Assembly: GCA_013365325.1 (NCBI GenBank)
Contig: JABVXV010000030.1
Coordinates: 186,001 to 250,000, forward strand
Origin: Dipetalonema caudispina
Taxonomy: Eukaryota; Nematoda; Chromadorea; Rhabditida; Onchocercidae
Direction: 5' to 3'
DNA: 64,000 bases
Positions 40,141-51,600 of this stretch are shown here, one piece after another. Under the pieces are notes generated by a model. It was given only the letters and a program-made list of their open reading frames with translations, was not told the origin of the DNA and did not search any database. Positions within the stretch are counted from its first letter, which is position 1. Every line of letters starts with the position of its first letter. The position numbers were made by a program, and so were the translations under genes.

Positions 40141-43100
40141 ATGCGCAGTAGAGAGAAAAAAAAAAAGAATGAAAGTTCAGAGGATGCTTCAACCGGTGGA
40201 GAAGCAGCAGAAGATCAGCAACAATCTCAACAACAACCTATCATTCATCCGCCACCATTGGAACCATTTCAGGTTAAAGTGGATTGTTCAATTTCATGGA
40301 ATTTTTGAAGTTCAAAAGAAATCTTTGATTTTTTTCTTCTATCACTTGTTAGATCATTATCTGCATTTTTATTAATAGTTCATGTAATCGAACAGAGTGG
40401 TTAAGTGAAGAAACTTAAACTATGATAAAAGAATTGGATGTGATGAGCCTAGGAATTTCCCGAATAATGGGAGATCGTTCTGCTTAGCAAAATTGCTTGT
40501 TCAGAAGCAGGCAGCTTTAATTAAGAAAGTCGATGTCCATTTCTATTCTCTTTAAAAATCAATCAAATTGTAATTGCTAGTGAGAGTCAACATTTCTGAT
40601 ATAGAGCATTTGGAACGTCTAGCAAATGAAAAGAAGACTAAAACATACTTTGGCACCTAGCTTTCAATCATCAGGCATCAGCTTCAGGTCTTTTTGGCTA
40701 GGTAGGTTTGGATGGCGGATATAATCCTTTATCGCTTAGTTACCATTTCATCAGATCAAGCAATTATCATTTACATACTGACCAAATTCTTTGGTCAAAC
40801 ATGCCTAAATTTAATGCACAGTTGTTTTATGTACTCAAAGAAGAATTAATTTCTTCATATACCGTTTGTTGTCTTACCGTTGGAATCATTTGACAGCTAT
40901 TGAAGCATTTTCGAGCTTGCTAATTTCGATTCAACCAATTGGCTTAAGTTAAGTTTTGATTCAATTAAATTATATTTTAGGACACTGTATTACTTAAGAA
41001 GCCCCTTGGCTTGCGGATCTGCAAAAATACTCTTCAGGTTAAAATTTTTCCTCATTTTAAAGAATTTTGTTTAATTAAAGTACTGAATCTTCAATTCATT
41101 ATGGCACGAAATTAAGACGATTAATGACTGGAATTGTTACCATCCTAATTAAAAAAAAAGTTGTAACTGTTTTTATTTAAAAATTTCTAAAATAACCTCT
41201 AATGACCAGGTCAGAATACAGCAGCATCCACAAGAACTCAAATTATCATTACCCTAGTTTCAACGAAATGCATCAAAACTTGAACTTAAGGTGACGTATA
41301 TCGAGCAATCCGGAGCATCAGCCGGACGGGTATTCGTTGGTGATGTTATTATAGCTGTCGATGGGCAAAAAATCAGCACTATCAGCGAACTCAACAGTGC
41401 ACTTAAAAAACCTTCACCGGTGAAATTATCTCTTTTTAAGAATTTCATTAAAACGTTATTTAGTTCAGTTCCCAAATAATTAATAAAAATTTCTTGCTCA
41501 CATGATTATTTAGAAGATCATACAATTAATTACACAATATTAGATGATCGAACTAAATTAATGCAACACTGCTTTGTGCATTTAAGAATTTTTATATAAA
41601 AATTTGCGATTGAATTAGGATGTTTATTTTCGAAAATTTCCATCTGAAATTAAATTATTCCAAGATCGCTAATGTCCTAATTTACAACTTACATGCAGAT
41701 GATAGCTGTTGTATTCAAACGTACATGCTATTCAAAATGCAAACACAAAAGGACATTTGTAGAGAAGATAAGCGTAGAACGTGGTCGTGAAATGAAATGT
41801 ACTGGACAAGCAATCGATCTCTATCTGGCAAGAAGACTAATTTGCCTTAGTCAAAATGAAATCTTAAATAAATTAAATTAACTCTCAAGGGTACTCTAAA
41901 ATAGAGCTATCGTGAAACTTCACTCCTCTGATAACAATTGATAGGAAGTATTTCAGGAAGGGATCATAGTATAAAGGAAAGAATAGAAAAAAAATACAAA
42001 TCAAAATAAATTTTTTACCAAACATGATAAAAGAAATGAAAAGTTGAGAGACATCTTACAACATGATTAGTTTTTTGCAAATCATTTTGAAAAGGATCCC
42101 ATATAGATCTATTCAAAATGACGAATTAATTTTTTACTTCATCTCTTGAAACCTACTTCTCTATGGCAAACTTCAAATATTTTTTTACTTAAATTAGTAA
42201 TAAAAATAGGAAATTCCATGAAAATATTGCACTCTTAAGTGATAAAAAGTAAAATATCAATTTTAAAGGTTCAAATGGCGTTACGTATTAATGATGTGGT
42301 TGATGTGAGCGAAGTGCTCGGACTATCAGTGAAATATGATGCAAAAGAAAGAATTCAAGTAAATGCTACAGCTGTTGATAGTCTTTCATCCTTACATTTA
42401 CGTCCAGGAGATATAATACGGTGTGTTTTGATATTTACATTTGATACTTGTCCATTTAGGCAAACATTCCGGATTCAGAAATAACATCTTATCTGTTTAT
42501 TTTGTTACTAAATTCGAATAATCTTCATGATAACTGATCATTAATTGTTAGAATTGCAGTGAGCAAAGTGACAGTAGTCTTGAAAGAGATGTATCGATTC
42601 CCAAAATTAGTTGATAAATTCATTAAGTAACTGAATAGTGCGACAAAATCACTAGAAAATTTAAAGTTTTCCGTTATCTTAGTGAAGTGAATGAATATCC
42701 AATTGCAAGTAAAACTATGCTCAATCATTTCATACAAGCAGCAGTCATCGAAAGGGGTCAGGTACTTATTATCTTAACTTTTGAAACAATTAAAAATGTT
42801 CGGGAAAAATTCATTATCATATCATAGTTTAAATTGTCATTCATTTAGGTAAATTTTACAATCGAAAGTTCGGCTGGAGACACTGATAGTTATCGCGATC
42901 AAATTGAATTGGCAAATGATGTTCTAGAAATCGCTCAAAAACAAGTGGATTATTTCTTTCAGTTAAACGAAAACATATTCTACAATTCTCACTTTATTAC
43001 ATTATGTGGAATTTTCAAATTTATAATTAAAATTGAATTTCTGGAAAATTAGATGAAATCAATATTTCTACGACTTTTATAGATCATCCAATTCCGAATG

Positions 43101-43292
43101 GCTTTGGCTTCAAAAACACTAAATCGTCCATCAATATTGCGGAAACAGCAAACAAGTAAAAACAATAGAAAAATCGTTATTTCTCAGAATTTTGTTGAAT
43201 TACCAATTGGAGCTGATTTTGATCCATCAAAATTGAAAGCATGTAAGGGTGCTAATGTTGAAGTGAGAAGTACGCAAAAACGTGGTTCTTGA
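40141..43292 (+). CDS. Two-PDZ-domain protein, nematode type
   Basis: Probable cytosolic scaffold; PDZ domains bind C-terminal peptides. Exons in phase: 40141-40272, 40981-41037, 41258-41419, 41699 to about 41760 or 41776, 42269-42420, 42683-42761, 42849-42944 and 43083-43292. The first exon is polar (MRSREKKKKNESSEDAST, then a Gln run and PPPLEPFQ). PDZ1 has the binding loop KKPLGLRI, the body GRVFVGDVIIAVDGQ and the closing strand MIAVVFKR; the donor at 41420 was chosen because it restores that strand. PDZ2 has VSEVLGLSVKYD, LSSLHLRPGDIIREVNEYPI, ASKTMLNHFIQ and VNFTIE. The C-terminus is basic and ends KRGS. The donor of the fourth exon is unresolved. Partners are unknown. The kinase gene starts 342 bp downstream on the same strand. 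Confidence 0.78.
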
Positions 43293-43634
43293 TGACGTTA
43301 TTATCAAATTAGGGAGGGTACTCCAACATTTACTGCTTTTGTTTTCCGGAAACAGTGACATAGTGTTCTATCTATATACATAGAATAGTAGCATTCATTA
43401 ATTTGTCCTCTAATTGTTTTAGTATAAAACGAAATCGATTGCAATGTATACAATAATTTTCATTGTAATTTATGTCATGCAAATTTTGATCGATTTGAAA
43501 AGTATAAAATGAGAAGAGTAAATGTTTGATGTCATTTGATTAGTAAATATAACAGAAGTTCAATTCAAATTTATAGTGTGAAACATCACGAATTTTGGAA
43601 GAGTTGGACGGTTGCAAAATTATTTGGGAATGAA
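43293..43634. other. Short spacer between PDZ gene and GSK3-like kinase
   Basis: 342 bp with no gene. The distance fits the spacing between genes within nematode operons. Candidate AG acceptors for spliced-leader addition (for example at about 43552) exist, but no strong U-rich element was identified. Confidence 0.45.
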
Positions 43635-44807
43635 ATGACGGAGCGAACTGTCAAAGCGCTTCGAGTTCACGGACCAGGCCAGGGTAAAGACGTGGAAATA
43701 ACATTCGGTGGGGAGCGTCTTCATGCAAGCGGTGTTTTCGCTAATGTTTATTCAGCTAGATTGTACAGACCAGTAGAAATGGCCGTTGCAATCAAGAAAA
43801 CCTGGCCAAGTGGAGGATGGTCAGTAATTAACCCAGAAGTGTATTATCTTTCTCGAATGAAACATCGATGTATCATCACACTGCTCTACCATTTCACCCT
43901 GACATCAAACAGTGAGACATGTCACTGTATGGTTTTTGATTATTTACCCACGGATATGGCCAAATTGCGATTAAGCAAAATAGGCCGTCGTTTTCCACTC
44001 CTGGATGCTAAATTATATGCATTTCAAATGTTCTTAGCCATAGATTACGTGAATGCCTTAGGTATTGCACATCGGGATATTAAGCCATCTAATATGATCG
44101 TTGATGACGAAAAAGGGATCTTAAAATTGGCCGATTTTGGTAATGCGAAATTGTTGAGGAAAAGCGAAGAAAATACACCATATCAGGTTAATGTAGAAAA
44201 AAGCTCTTTTTTTGTTAGGCTTAAATGGACAAGAAGTTCTAGAAAAAAAAAAAACTGCTTCGAAATCTGTCAAATTAATGTTTGCTTTTAGGTAACACGT
44301 TATTATCGAGCACCGGAACTGATATTTGGTTCGACTAGATATTCAACAGCGGTGGATGTCTGGGCATCCGGTTGTGTGTTGTCCGAATTTGTCACTGGTA
44401 AAGTACTTTTACAGGGACGTACTTGCCAAGACCAAGCTCGACTAGTCATCGACATATTTGGCTATCCAAGCACGGAACAATGTCAGGCAATGAAAGTTAA
44501 AAAACCACGGTATGCTCGAAAACGTGCCCGTGGTTTGAGAGCAATATTAAATGCTTGTAATGCGCCAGCTGATATGATTCAATTGCTCCAAACTATTCTT
44601 GTTTATGAACCTTACCTAAGGCTTAAAGGTAATGAAGTGCTCGGACATCCATTTTTCAACGATCTACGCAAAATCCCAGCACCAGTACGAAGTAATGGAC
44701 AAGTGATACCACATATGGATTATACCATTTATCAACAAAATACACAAAAGACGCATTCTGAAGAAGCGGACGCTGACAATTCGGATGAAGAGGAGAATGA
44801 ATCATGA
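43635..44807 (+). CDS. Divergent GSK3-like serine/threonine protein kinase
   Basis: CMGC-group kinase closest to glycogen synthase kinase 3; 355 residues from two exons (43635-44186 and 44292-44807). Catalytic residues are present: K54 (VAIKK), E68, H146-R147-D148 with K150 (HRDIKPSNM), D167-F-G, and APE at 191-193. Y183 aligns with the activating GSK3 tyrosine in PYQVTRYYRAPELIFG. GSK3 features include DVWASGCVLSEFVTGKVLLQG and LRKIPAP near the end. Two things are unlike canonical GSK3. The glycine-rich loop reads HASGVFANVY, with two of three glycines changed to alanine. The arginine used with R180 and K205 to bind the substrate's priming phosphate is replaced by P67 (INPEVYYL). The protein ends in an acidic tail (ADADNSDEEENES). 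The first in-frame ATG was chosen as start. Similar divergent GSK3 paralogues in nematodes are often germline-expressed; that role here is inference. Confidence 0.9.
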
Positions 44808-47428
44808 AAATGATTACATTTCTATTATTGTTTTCAAAATTGAACTTTTTTCCTTTTAATTTTATAAAATACAATACGTAAATTCACGATCCATACGAGA
44901 CACTTTAGGAAACGCAGTTGAAGATATATCGAAGGTTCTGTTACAATGCAATCTGAGGAATACATTCAAGTGCAATAAGGCCACTGGTCACTTATCAGCC
45001 TATGTAAAAGGAAAGAAATCAAAGGTTGTTGTAGCCAATATCCGAGATCAGTTTGAAATTTCTCAGTCGTTGGATAATAAATCATCTGAATTGTCCGAAA
45101 AGAATTTAGCATAAATAAAGTTAAATGGAAAACAGATATCTTGTCTTGTCGTATATTCAGAACAAACATCAAATGAAGGAATTCGCTACGCAAATAGTTT
45201 GACCTTATTATCTCTACCTGTTGATTAACTCCGCAATATTGTAATTAATGATAGTATTGAAATAGTATTGAGGTGAATAAAGCAAAAATCTTAATTCCAC
45301 TAGAGCTTTAGAAAAATCCCACAAAAAATCTGTTATTTCACAATCGATACCACTCACTCATTTATGTAATGTTAATGAGAATAGACTACAAAAAGATGGC
45401 CTTCTGAATACTCCTGATATTTCTAGGCTTAGCAACCTTTACAATCCATCATCAGCGGAAAAAACGTCGTGAACATGCAAATTGATAATACACCAGAAGA
45501 CTACCTCTATTGTCATCCGTCGTAACATCATAACAGATTTCTTCAGCGATACAAACCTATTGAAGATGGAAATTACCTTTATATGGAAGATTATTTATTT
45601 GCATCATTTTGTCATTTGCTGAACTTCTAAAAGATTGATTGTATTTTTGCATAAGTTCTTTAGTCTTTAGTCAGTGATTCATGCTTGCAATCAAACTTCA
45701 TTTAAATGTTTATTGCAGCATTTGTTTTCCCTTCCTTCATACCATTTATGCTATGCCTCAAAAATTCACAAATTTAATAATCTTCCACAAAGTGATTACG
45801 AAGAATTGTGAAGGAGAAACATTTTTCGAAGAATTTTAAAAATAATATTTACTAGAAAATTTGGTCGTTTGACTCAATTCTTCTAATAGTAATGATAATA
45901 CCGCTTGACAGAATATTATCCTTCCAATGATCTTTAATTAAGAAATTGTTGAATTATCTTACTTCAGCTATCTTTTTGTCTGCCGTGCTTTTGAAATCTA
46001 TGTGGACTATATTCTGTGCCAATCACGCAATTCAATTCTTGCTGACATGTTTTTATGTCAAAGGTTAATCTGTGTAACAGTATGCTGTATTCTCTTTTGA
46101 TACATTTTCCACGCATCTCGTGACATTTTCATTTAATTCAAATTATAAGCTAACGAATTCTGAACAAACGAATTCTGAACTTCCGTTATTTAAAATGATT
46201 TTAGCCTTCAATATTTTATCACAATTTGCCGTTTATTATTTTCCGATCGTATTGGATGCTTGTTTCGATTTGAACTTAATTGATTTTTTCGTTTGGTCTT
46301 CGTGGAGTTTGTCTCGTTTAGTTTTTGTTGACGATTATTTGTAGTACCATTTGTGGTTGAAAAATTTTCTGAAATATTATTCACAAACGAAATAAATACT
46401 GTAAAAATGAATCGAACTCTTTTTCTTGCATTTTTGGTTGATCTTGAAATAATTTCAGATTTTTATCATTCGAGATATATTTCAAATCTAATTTACAAGG
46501 ATTTGTACTTTAACTTTGTGTTTTTCATAGCTGCTGCTTTCAAATTCATCAATATTTGAGTAGATTTAAATTTAATAATTTTTTAGTGGAATCATCAAAA
46601 ATCTGTTTCGTTTTCTATGTGAAATGCACACAAATTACTCTTTCCTCATTAAGCATACGGCATGATTGTTGAATAAGTTAGCATTGTTGTCATATGGCCA
46701 GTAATGATAGATGGCCAGAGATAGTTGTCATTATCGTCGTGGCATTCATAAGCATATAGAGCCTATTATAAAGAAAAAGACTATCGAAAGTAAAGGAAAA
46801 TTCCTCAGTCAGTTTACGCAAATGATCCATCCATATTGAGTTAAGAAACATTACATGCATCGCATCGATACTCAATAATTTGGAGCCAAGTTAGGAGAGG
46901 AAACCAAAATCTCCGCAATATGAAATGTTTGCAATGATTAGTTCCAATTATGATTTCAAATTTAATTCCAATTCCTAATTTGAATTAGCATTAATTCATT
47001 TTACATTGGCCTGCTCTGTGGCAGTGCCAAATTTGTCGCCTTCATTTTTCATCAATTATTTTTAGTGGTAGCTGATTGCTGACCTTCGAAATGCATTCCA
47101 TCTAGTCTTTATACTCAGAAAATTTTTATATTGCAAATCAATTCTTTTTGAGATTACACTTTTGAATTTATTAATTCAATTTTCTTGGGCATAGCTGAAT
47201 TTGGCTTTCAAAATTGTTGATTCTTTCAAAAAGCTCAAACGAATTTCCATTAACGTTTGCTTAAAGTATACTTCGAAATTCACTCAGACAAGTCAATTGG
47301 TCGTGAAGTTATTGATAACTTCGCAAACTTTATAAACTAAAACACTTCAGTGAAACTTATGAAACTTCCAAGAGAAGTCAGCCCTTATAGGAAATTTGAT
47401 TCCTAATGTCGGAAGGAAACAGACACAT

Positions 47429-47430
<2 letters not shown>

Positions 47431-47472
<42 letters not shown>
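47431..47472 (+). repeat. (AC)21 microsatellite
   Basis: Uninterrupted AC dinucleotides followed by short imperfect CA runs to about 47497. The alternating His/Thr open frame read through it is an artefact of the repeat. Confidence 0.95.
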
Positions 47473-47473
<1 letters not shown>

Positions 47474-48529
47474 AGGCACACACAGCGATACACACATATG
47501 AACAAATATGGAACACTTGCGATAACAAAAGTAAAGACTCAATTTGGCATCCCAACTAGTCCCTATTTAAGCTTGCCCAAAGAGCAAAGCATTCATTCTT
47601 CAGTCCACTGAATTCGTCTAAAGATAAGTAAGTTTATGGCTTTGTCTGCTCTTTCATATTTTTCGTTTTCGAGAAATTTAAGATTAGCCTAATTCGTTCA
47701 TCACAAAATTACATTATTGTGTAAATCAAAAAGTTATTTCCCTTATAAAGCTTACTTTTCGGCTTAATTTTAAGTTTCTCATATTCGCAAAAAACTTTGA
47801 TTCAATTTTTCATCCCTTATTTCTTTGCATAAGCAAAATGTCAATTAGCATATTAATAATATTAGTATATTTGATCAATAATGTTTTTCATTTCTAAGAA
47901 TTCCATTTGAAAAGTTTGCCATTTCTATTTTCCTTTTTTCAGGAAAATCAATCAATTTTAGAAGATCAAATCATCGTTATTGTTCACATTATTAAATTTA
48001 TCAGGATCATACCCTAAAAGCTGGACTTCTCAGATAGTGTTATCATTCTGTAGGTCTATTTGATAAGGAGATTGCTGGTTGACATAATGTAAAACTATTT
48101 TAATAGTACTTCTGAAGCAGTTAAAATAAGTCTAATTACAATTAATGTCTGAGTAGGAACTGTACTTGTAATTAAGAAGCTTAATTGTATTTTCTTATAT
48201 AACTGATGCACAACAAAATGGCCAGAGACAAGAGTTAGACTTAAAAACCGAGTTGGACACCAGTGTGTGGTACTATTTCAATGTTGTCTACCTGTTGCTT
48301 TATTTCTATACCAAAGTGTAATTATTATGCTTTGGAACATTTCTTTAACCATATTTGTTTTTTGCATAGTGTGCAGTTTACGGAACAAACTTTCAGTGTG
48401 TTCGAGACTTAAAATGATTTGAAAAGATACAGGTCAAATCTGACAGTCAAAATAATCAAAGGAATCTAATTACTGATAGCTTTAATTTGGATTGGAGTAA
48501 ACACATCAGTTTAACAGCTGCTGGCATTT

Positions 48530-48595
48530 ATGAGGAATAACTTAAGTAATTTGAGGAATAACTTGAGTGAACTCGAGTGATCTTAATTTAAGATC
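48530..48595 (+). repeat. Short tandem repeat ending in a perfect palindrome
   Basis: The word GAGGAATAACTT occurs twice about 21 bp apart (48532 and 48553), followed by GATCTTAA-T-TTAAGATC (48579-48595), two 8-bp arms around one central base. It lies about 100 bp upstream of the first recognised exon of the next gene, so a promoter role is possible. Confidence 0.65.
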
Positions 48596-48691
48596 CACTT
48601 TGATCATTTTTATCAACAATGTCATTTTTGACTGTGAACACGATTTACGCTATCCTGAATTATTTCTCATAGATCATTGATTATTAAGCAG

Positions 48692-51600
48692 GTATCCATG
48701 CCAGTACTGTGTTGTTATGCAAAACGACGTCGTGCAAGCCGAGCAACCAAATCGCCAGAGCAGTGCAGAGTATGCATTTCATCTTTTAGAGCCTTATTTA
48801 AAAATTTGAATTTGTTAGTTTTTAATAAAATTAAGAATTATTCAATTAAGGCGACTCGGTGATTAATTTACGAATGTCGTCTATTTAGCTTATCTGTAAC
48901 GTATGCAATGATTGTGTTACTTTGCTAATTTGGGTATTAGCAATTGTGTCAACGACAAAATATTTCATATAACAAATGAGGATATGAGTTTGCACAATGC
49001 GAAAAAAAATATATTTGGTTTTTTAGGATATTTCGTTTAAGAAATTTGATTATTTTTCTATTTCCGACTAAGCTCCATTGAAAGATTTGTTATTCGAGGC
49101 TTGTGGAAATTGGCAATTGTCCGTATTCAATTGAAAAAAATTCATTGAGTGAATTAAACAGGGACATCTTGGAAGGATATAATAAGTAATTGCTAAAAGA
49201 AAATCAACCAGTAGTGTTAAAATAGCACTAAATAAAATATTTCAAACTAACTGCTACTATTATAATTTTTCTGTTCAGTTTAAAACTACTTTTCCTTCAA
49301 GATCATTAGAATATTGAAAATGTTTTCAGTACTGTTCAAGAACATAGGTATTAACAAATTGATAAGTTTTGCAGCGAGACATATTTGGCATGAAGCTAGC
49401 AAGATTGGATGAATTCGAAAGTTTGACACCGTTAATGGTCATGTCGGGTGGTAACGATGAAAGATCTTCACGCCGTCATCGAATTTCGGTAATCGCTTCA
49501 CGAAGTCCACCACCGCCAAGATGCTTAACCAATGGGAAAACAATGATCGTTCCACTGAATTCCGGAAAAGGTCCATTCCTATCATTATTGCGACAAACTA
49601 TCCTTATAACGTGAAGAAAAAAATCAATTTTCACTGAAATTTGGAATGTGATTTCAAACTTTCGATCGGATATAAGTTCTTTATGTTTTAAAGATTCATT
49701 GCTTTATAAGCATGCATTACAGAAGAAAAAAAAAAAGTTGATTTAATTTATTTTAATATCCTTGAATACTAACTTGGCAATGAAATTGGATCAGACTGCT
49801 AGATTAGCAGTGGTCTGCTGTGATTACTATTTCATCCAATTATTTTTAATTTATTCTGAATCAAACCATCATCTTGTCTTCTTATCTCATAGAAGTGCTA
49901 TATTTCAAGCGAATTTTTTATTTTTCGAAAATAGAAAGAAGGGGGTCATTGAAATGGAATTGTGATGATTTAAATCAAAAAGAGCTATTGATATTTCTTG
50001 AGAAAATGCTAAGCCAATTGATTAAAATGAAGAACAGAATGAGAATGGATGTGTTTCGAAAAAATTCAAATAACATTCAAACATTGTTAATTGATTCCAT
50101 TAAAGAAATCATTGGAAGGAACAAAACAGTTATGATTATGATTTCATTGTATTCTTGCTCATATTGAAATCACCCATTCAATGAATTTCGAGAATAGTTG
50201 GGGAAATTTCTTAATGGGAAATTGTAAAATGACAAACATATTATTAACTTAAGTAATAAATAATTAGCGAACAGTTTAAAAATATTTGTACAAAAATAAA
50301 ATGTATAAGTAAGATTGGAAAACTTTGCCTATCGATAACAATCGCATCTTTAATTCCATTTTTTTTTTCTCTCTCTCTCCCTCTTTCTTCGCTTCTTTTT
50401 CCTCTTTGCTCTTCATTTCTTTTCATTTTTTCCTTTGCTGCTGAGCTTGTCCGCTCAGTTTTGCTTTTAACTGTAAGAAAAGTGAACAAGAGGAAATTGG
50501 CTCCTAATTTAGATCTAAGCCACTTATCAGTTCTTAAAATCTGTGGCAGAGCAGATTAAAGATTTTACTTGTCTTTAATTGATAAGAGGAAAATGAGTCC
50601 TGTTCTAGATTTAAGGCACTTATCAAAGCTTTAAAATCTGTAGTGGAGCAGATAACGATTTGATTTGCTTTCAGTTGAAAATCCTGATTTAGATTCAACG
50701 CGCTTATCAAGACCTTAAAACTTGCAATAAAGCAGATAATGAATTTTATTTAATGAATCATTTTTTGATCCAAAAATTTTCAGGATGCACACCATTTGCA
50801 CCATTGCTTGCTACACCTGAGAGCAAAGGTACATCATTCGAGAATGATACCACGAAAGGTTGCATTGCAATAGTGGGAGATAATGACAATGTCCCGATAT
50901 CTTCAAACCTGGATAAATTTGACGCAGATTTTATATCCATTGATCGAGTATGTTTGTCGAGAATATCTAAACATCATAAAGATCATTGATTGATGGACAA
51001 ATGGACAATTTCGCTCTGGTTTCAGACTACTATATCATATTTGGAACCAAGACAACAAAAACCTCAGCAGTGCCAGTGCGGTATACTAAGGCAAGATAAG
51101 GTGCCTAGTTTTGAGGTATAACTTAACTTATTAAATACTTAAAAACTACTGTTTTCTACTTTTCGGTACAATTTTTTTGTGCTTGGTCTAATTTCAGTTA
51201 CCAGCTCCGAGTTATGCGCCACCGCCATTACCTGTACTTTTAGTCCATTCACCACGACGTAAGTTTTCCATGATTTCTTATTCCTGCATTTATTTTGCTT
51301 TCATTTATTTATATATTCCCTTGTACCTTTTGTTAATTAACCCAGTTGTTCAATGACTGGCTGCTAGATACAGTCATATCACAGTGATTTGAGATCAGTC
51401 TTTCGACCGCTCCCTCTGACCTATTTCTTATTTAAACCGTTGAAAGTCAAATTATCTGACTGCATTGAGCAGTAAGCTCTTCTAGCTTCTTTGGAATCTG
51501 TTACTTTTGTTGTAAAGATGGAAATTTTTTCCTGCTATTATTAAATGTAACTCTTACTATTTTAGTCATTTTTGTATAAACGGCAATTAAAGCAACACAA

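Larger units (their letters stand above)
44808..48691. other. Gene-free intergenic stretch with AC microsatellite
   Basis: No supported exon was found. The open frames at 46120-46344 and 46353-46559 are Phe/Ile/Leu-rich translations of AT-rich DNA. The stretch contains a candidate poly(A) signal AATAAA at 45114-45119, 307 nt after the kinase stop, the AC repeat at 47431-47472, and a short tandem repeat with a palindrome at 48530-48595. Confidence 0.55.

Noticed and set aside
46120..46559. Two Phe/Ile/Leu-rich open frames that could be membrane segments of the downstream gene
   Set aside because: No in-phase splice sites link them to the exon at 48692, and similar frames arise by chance throughout this AT-rich DNA.
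47396..47611. Open frame with a long His-Thr repeat
   Set aside because: It is the translation of the AC microsatellite; there are no splice partners or domain.
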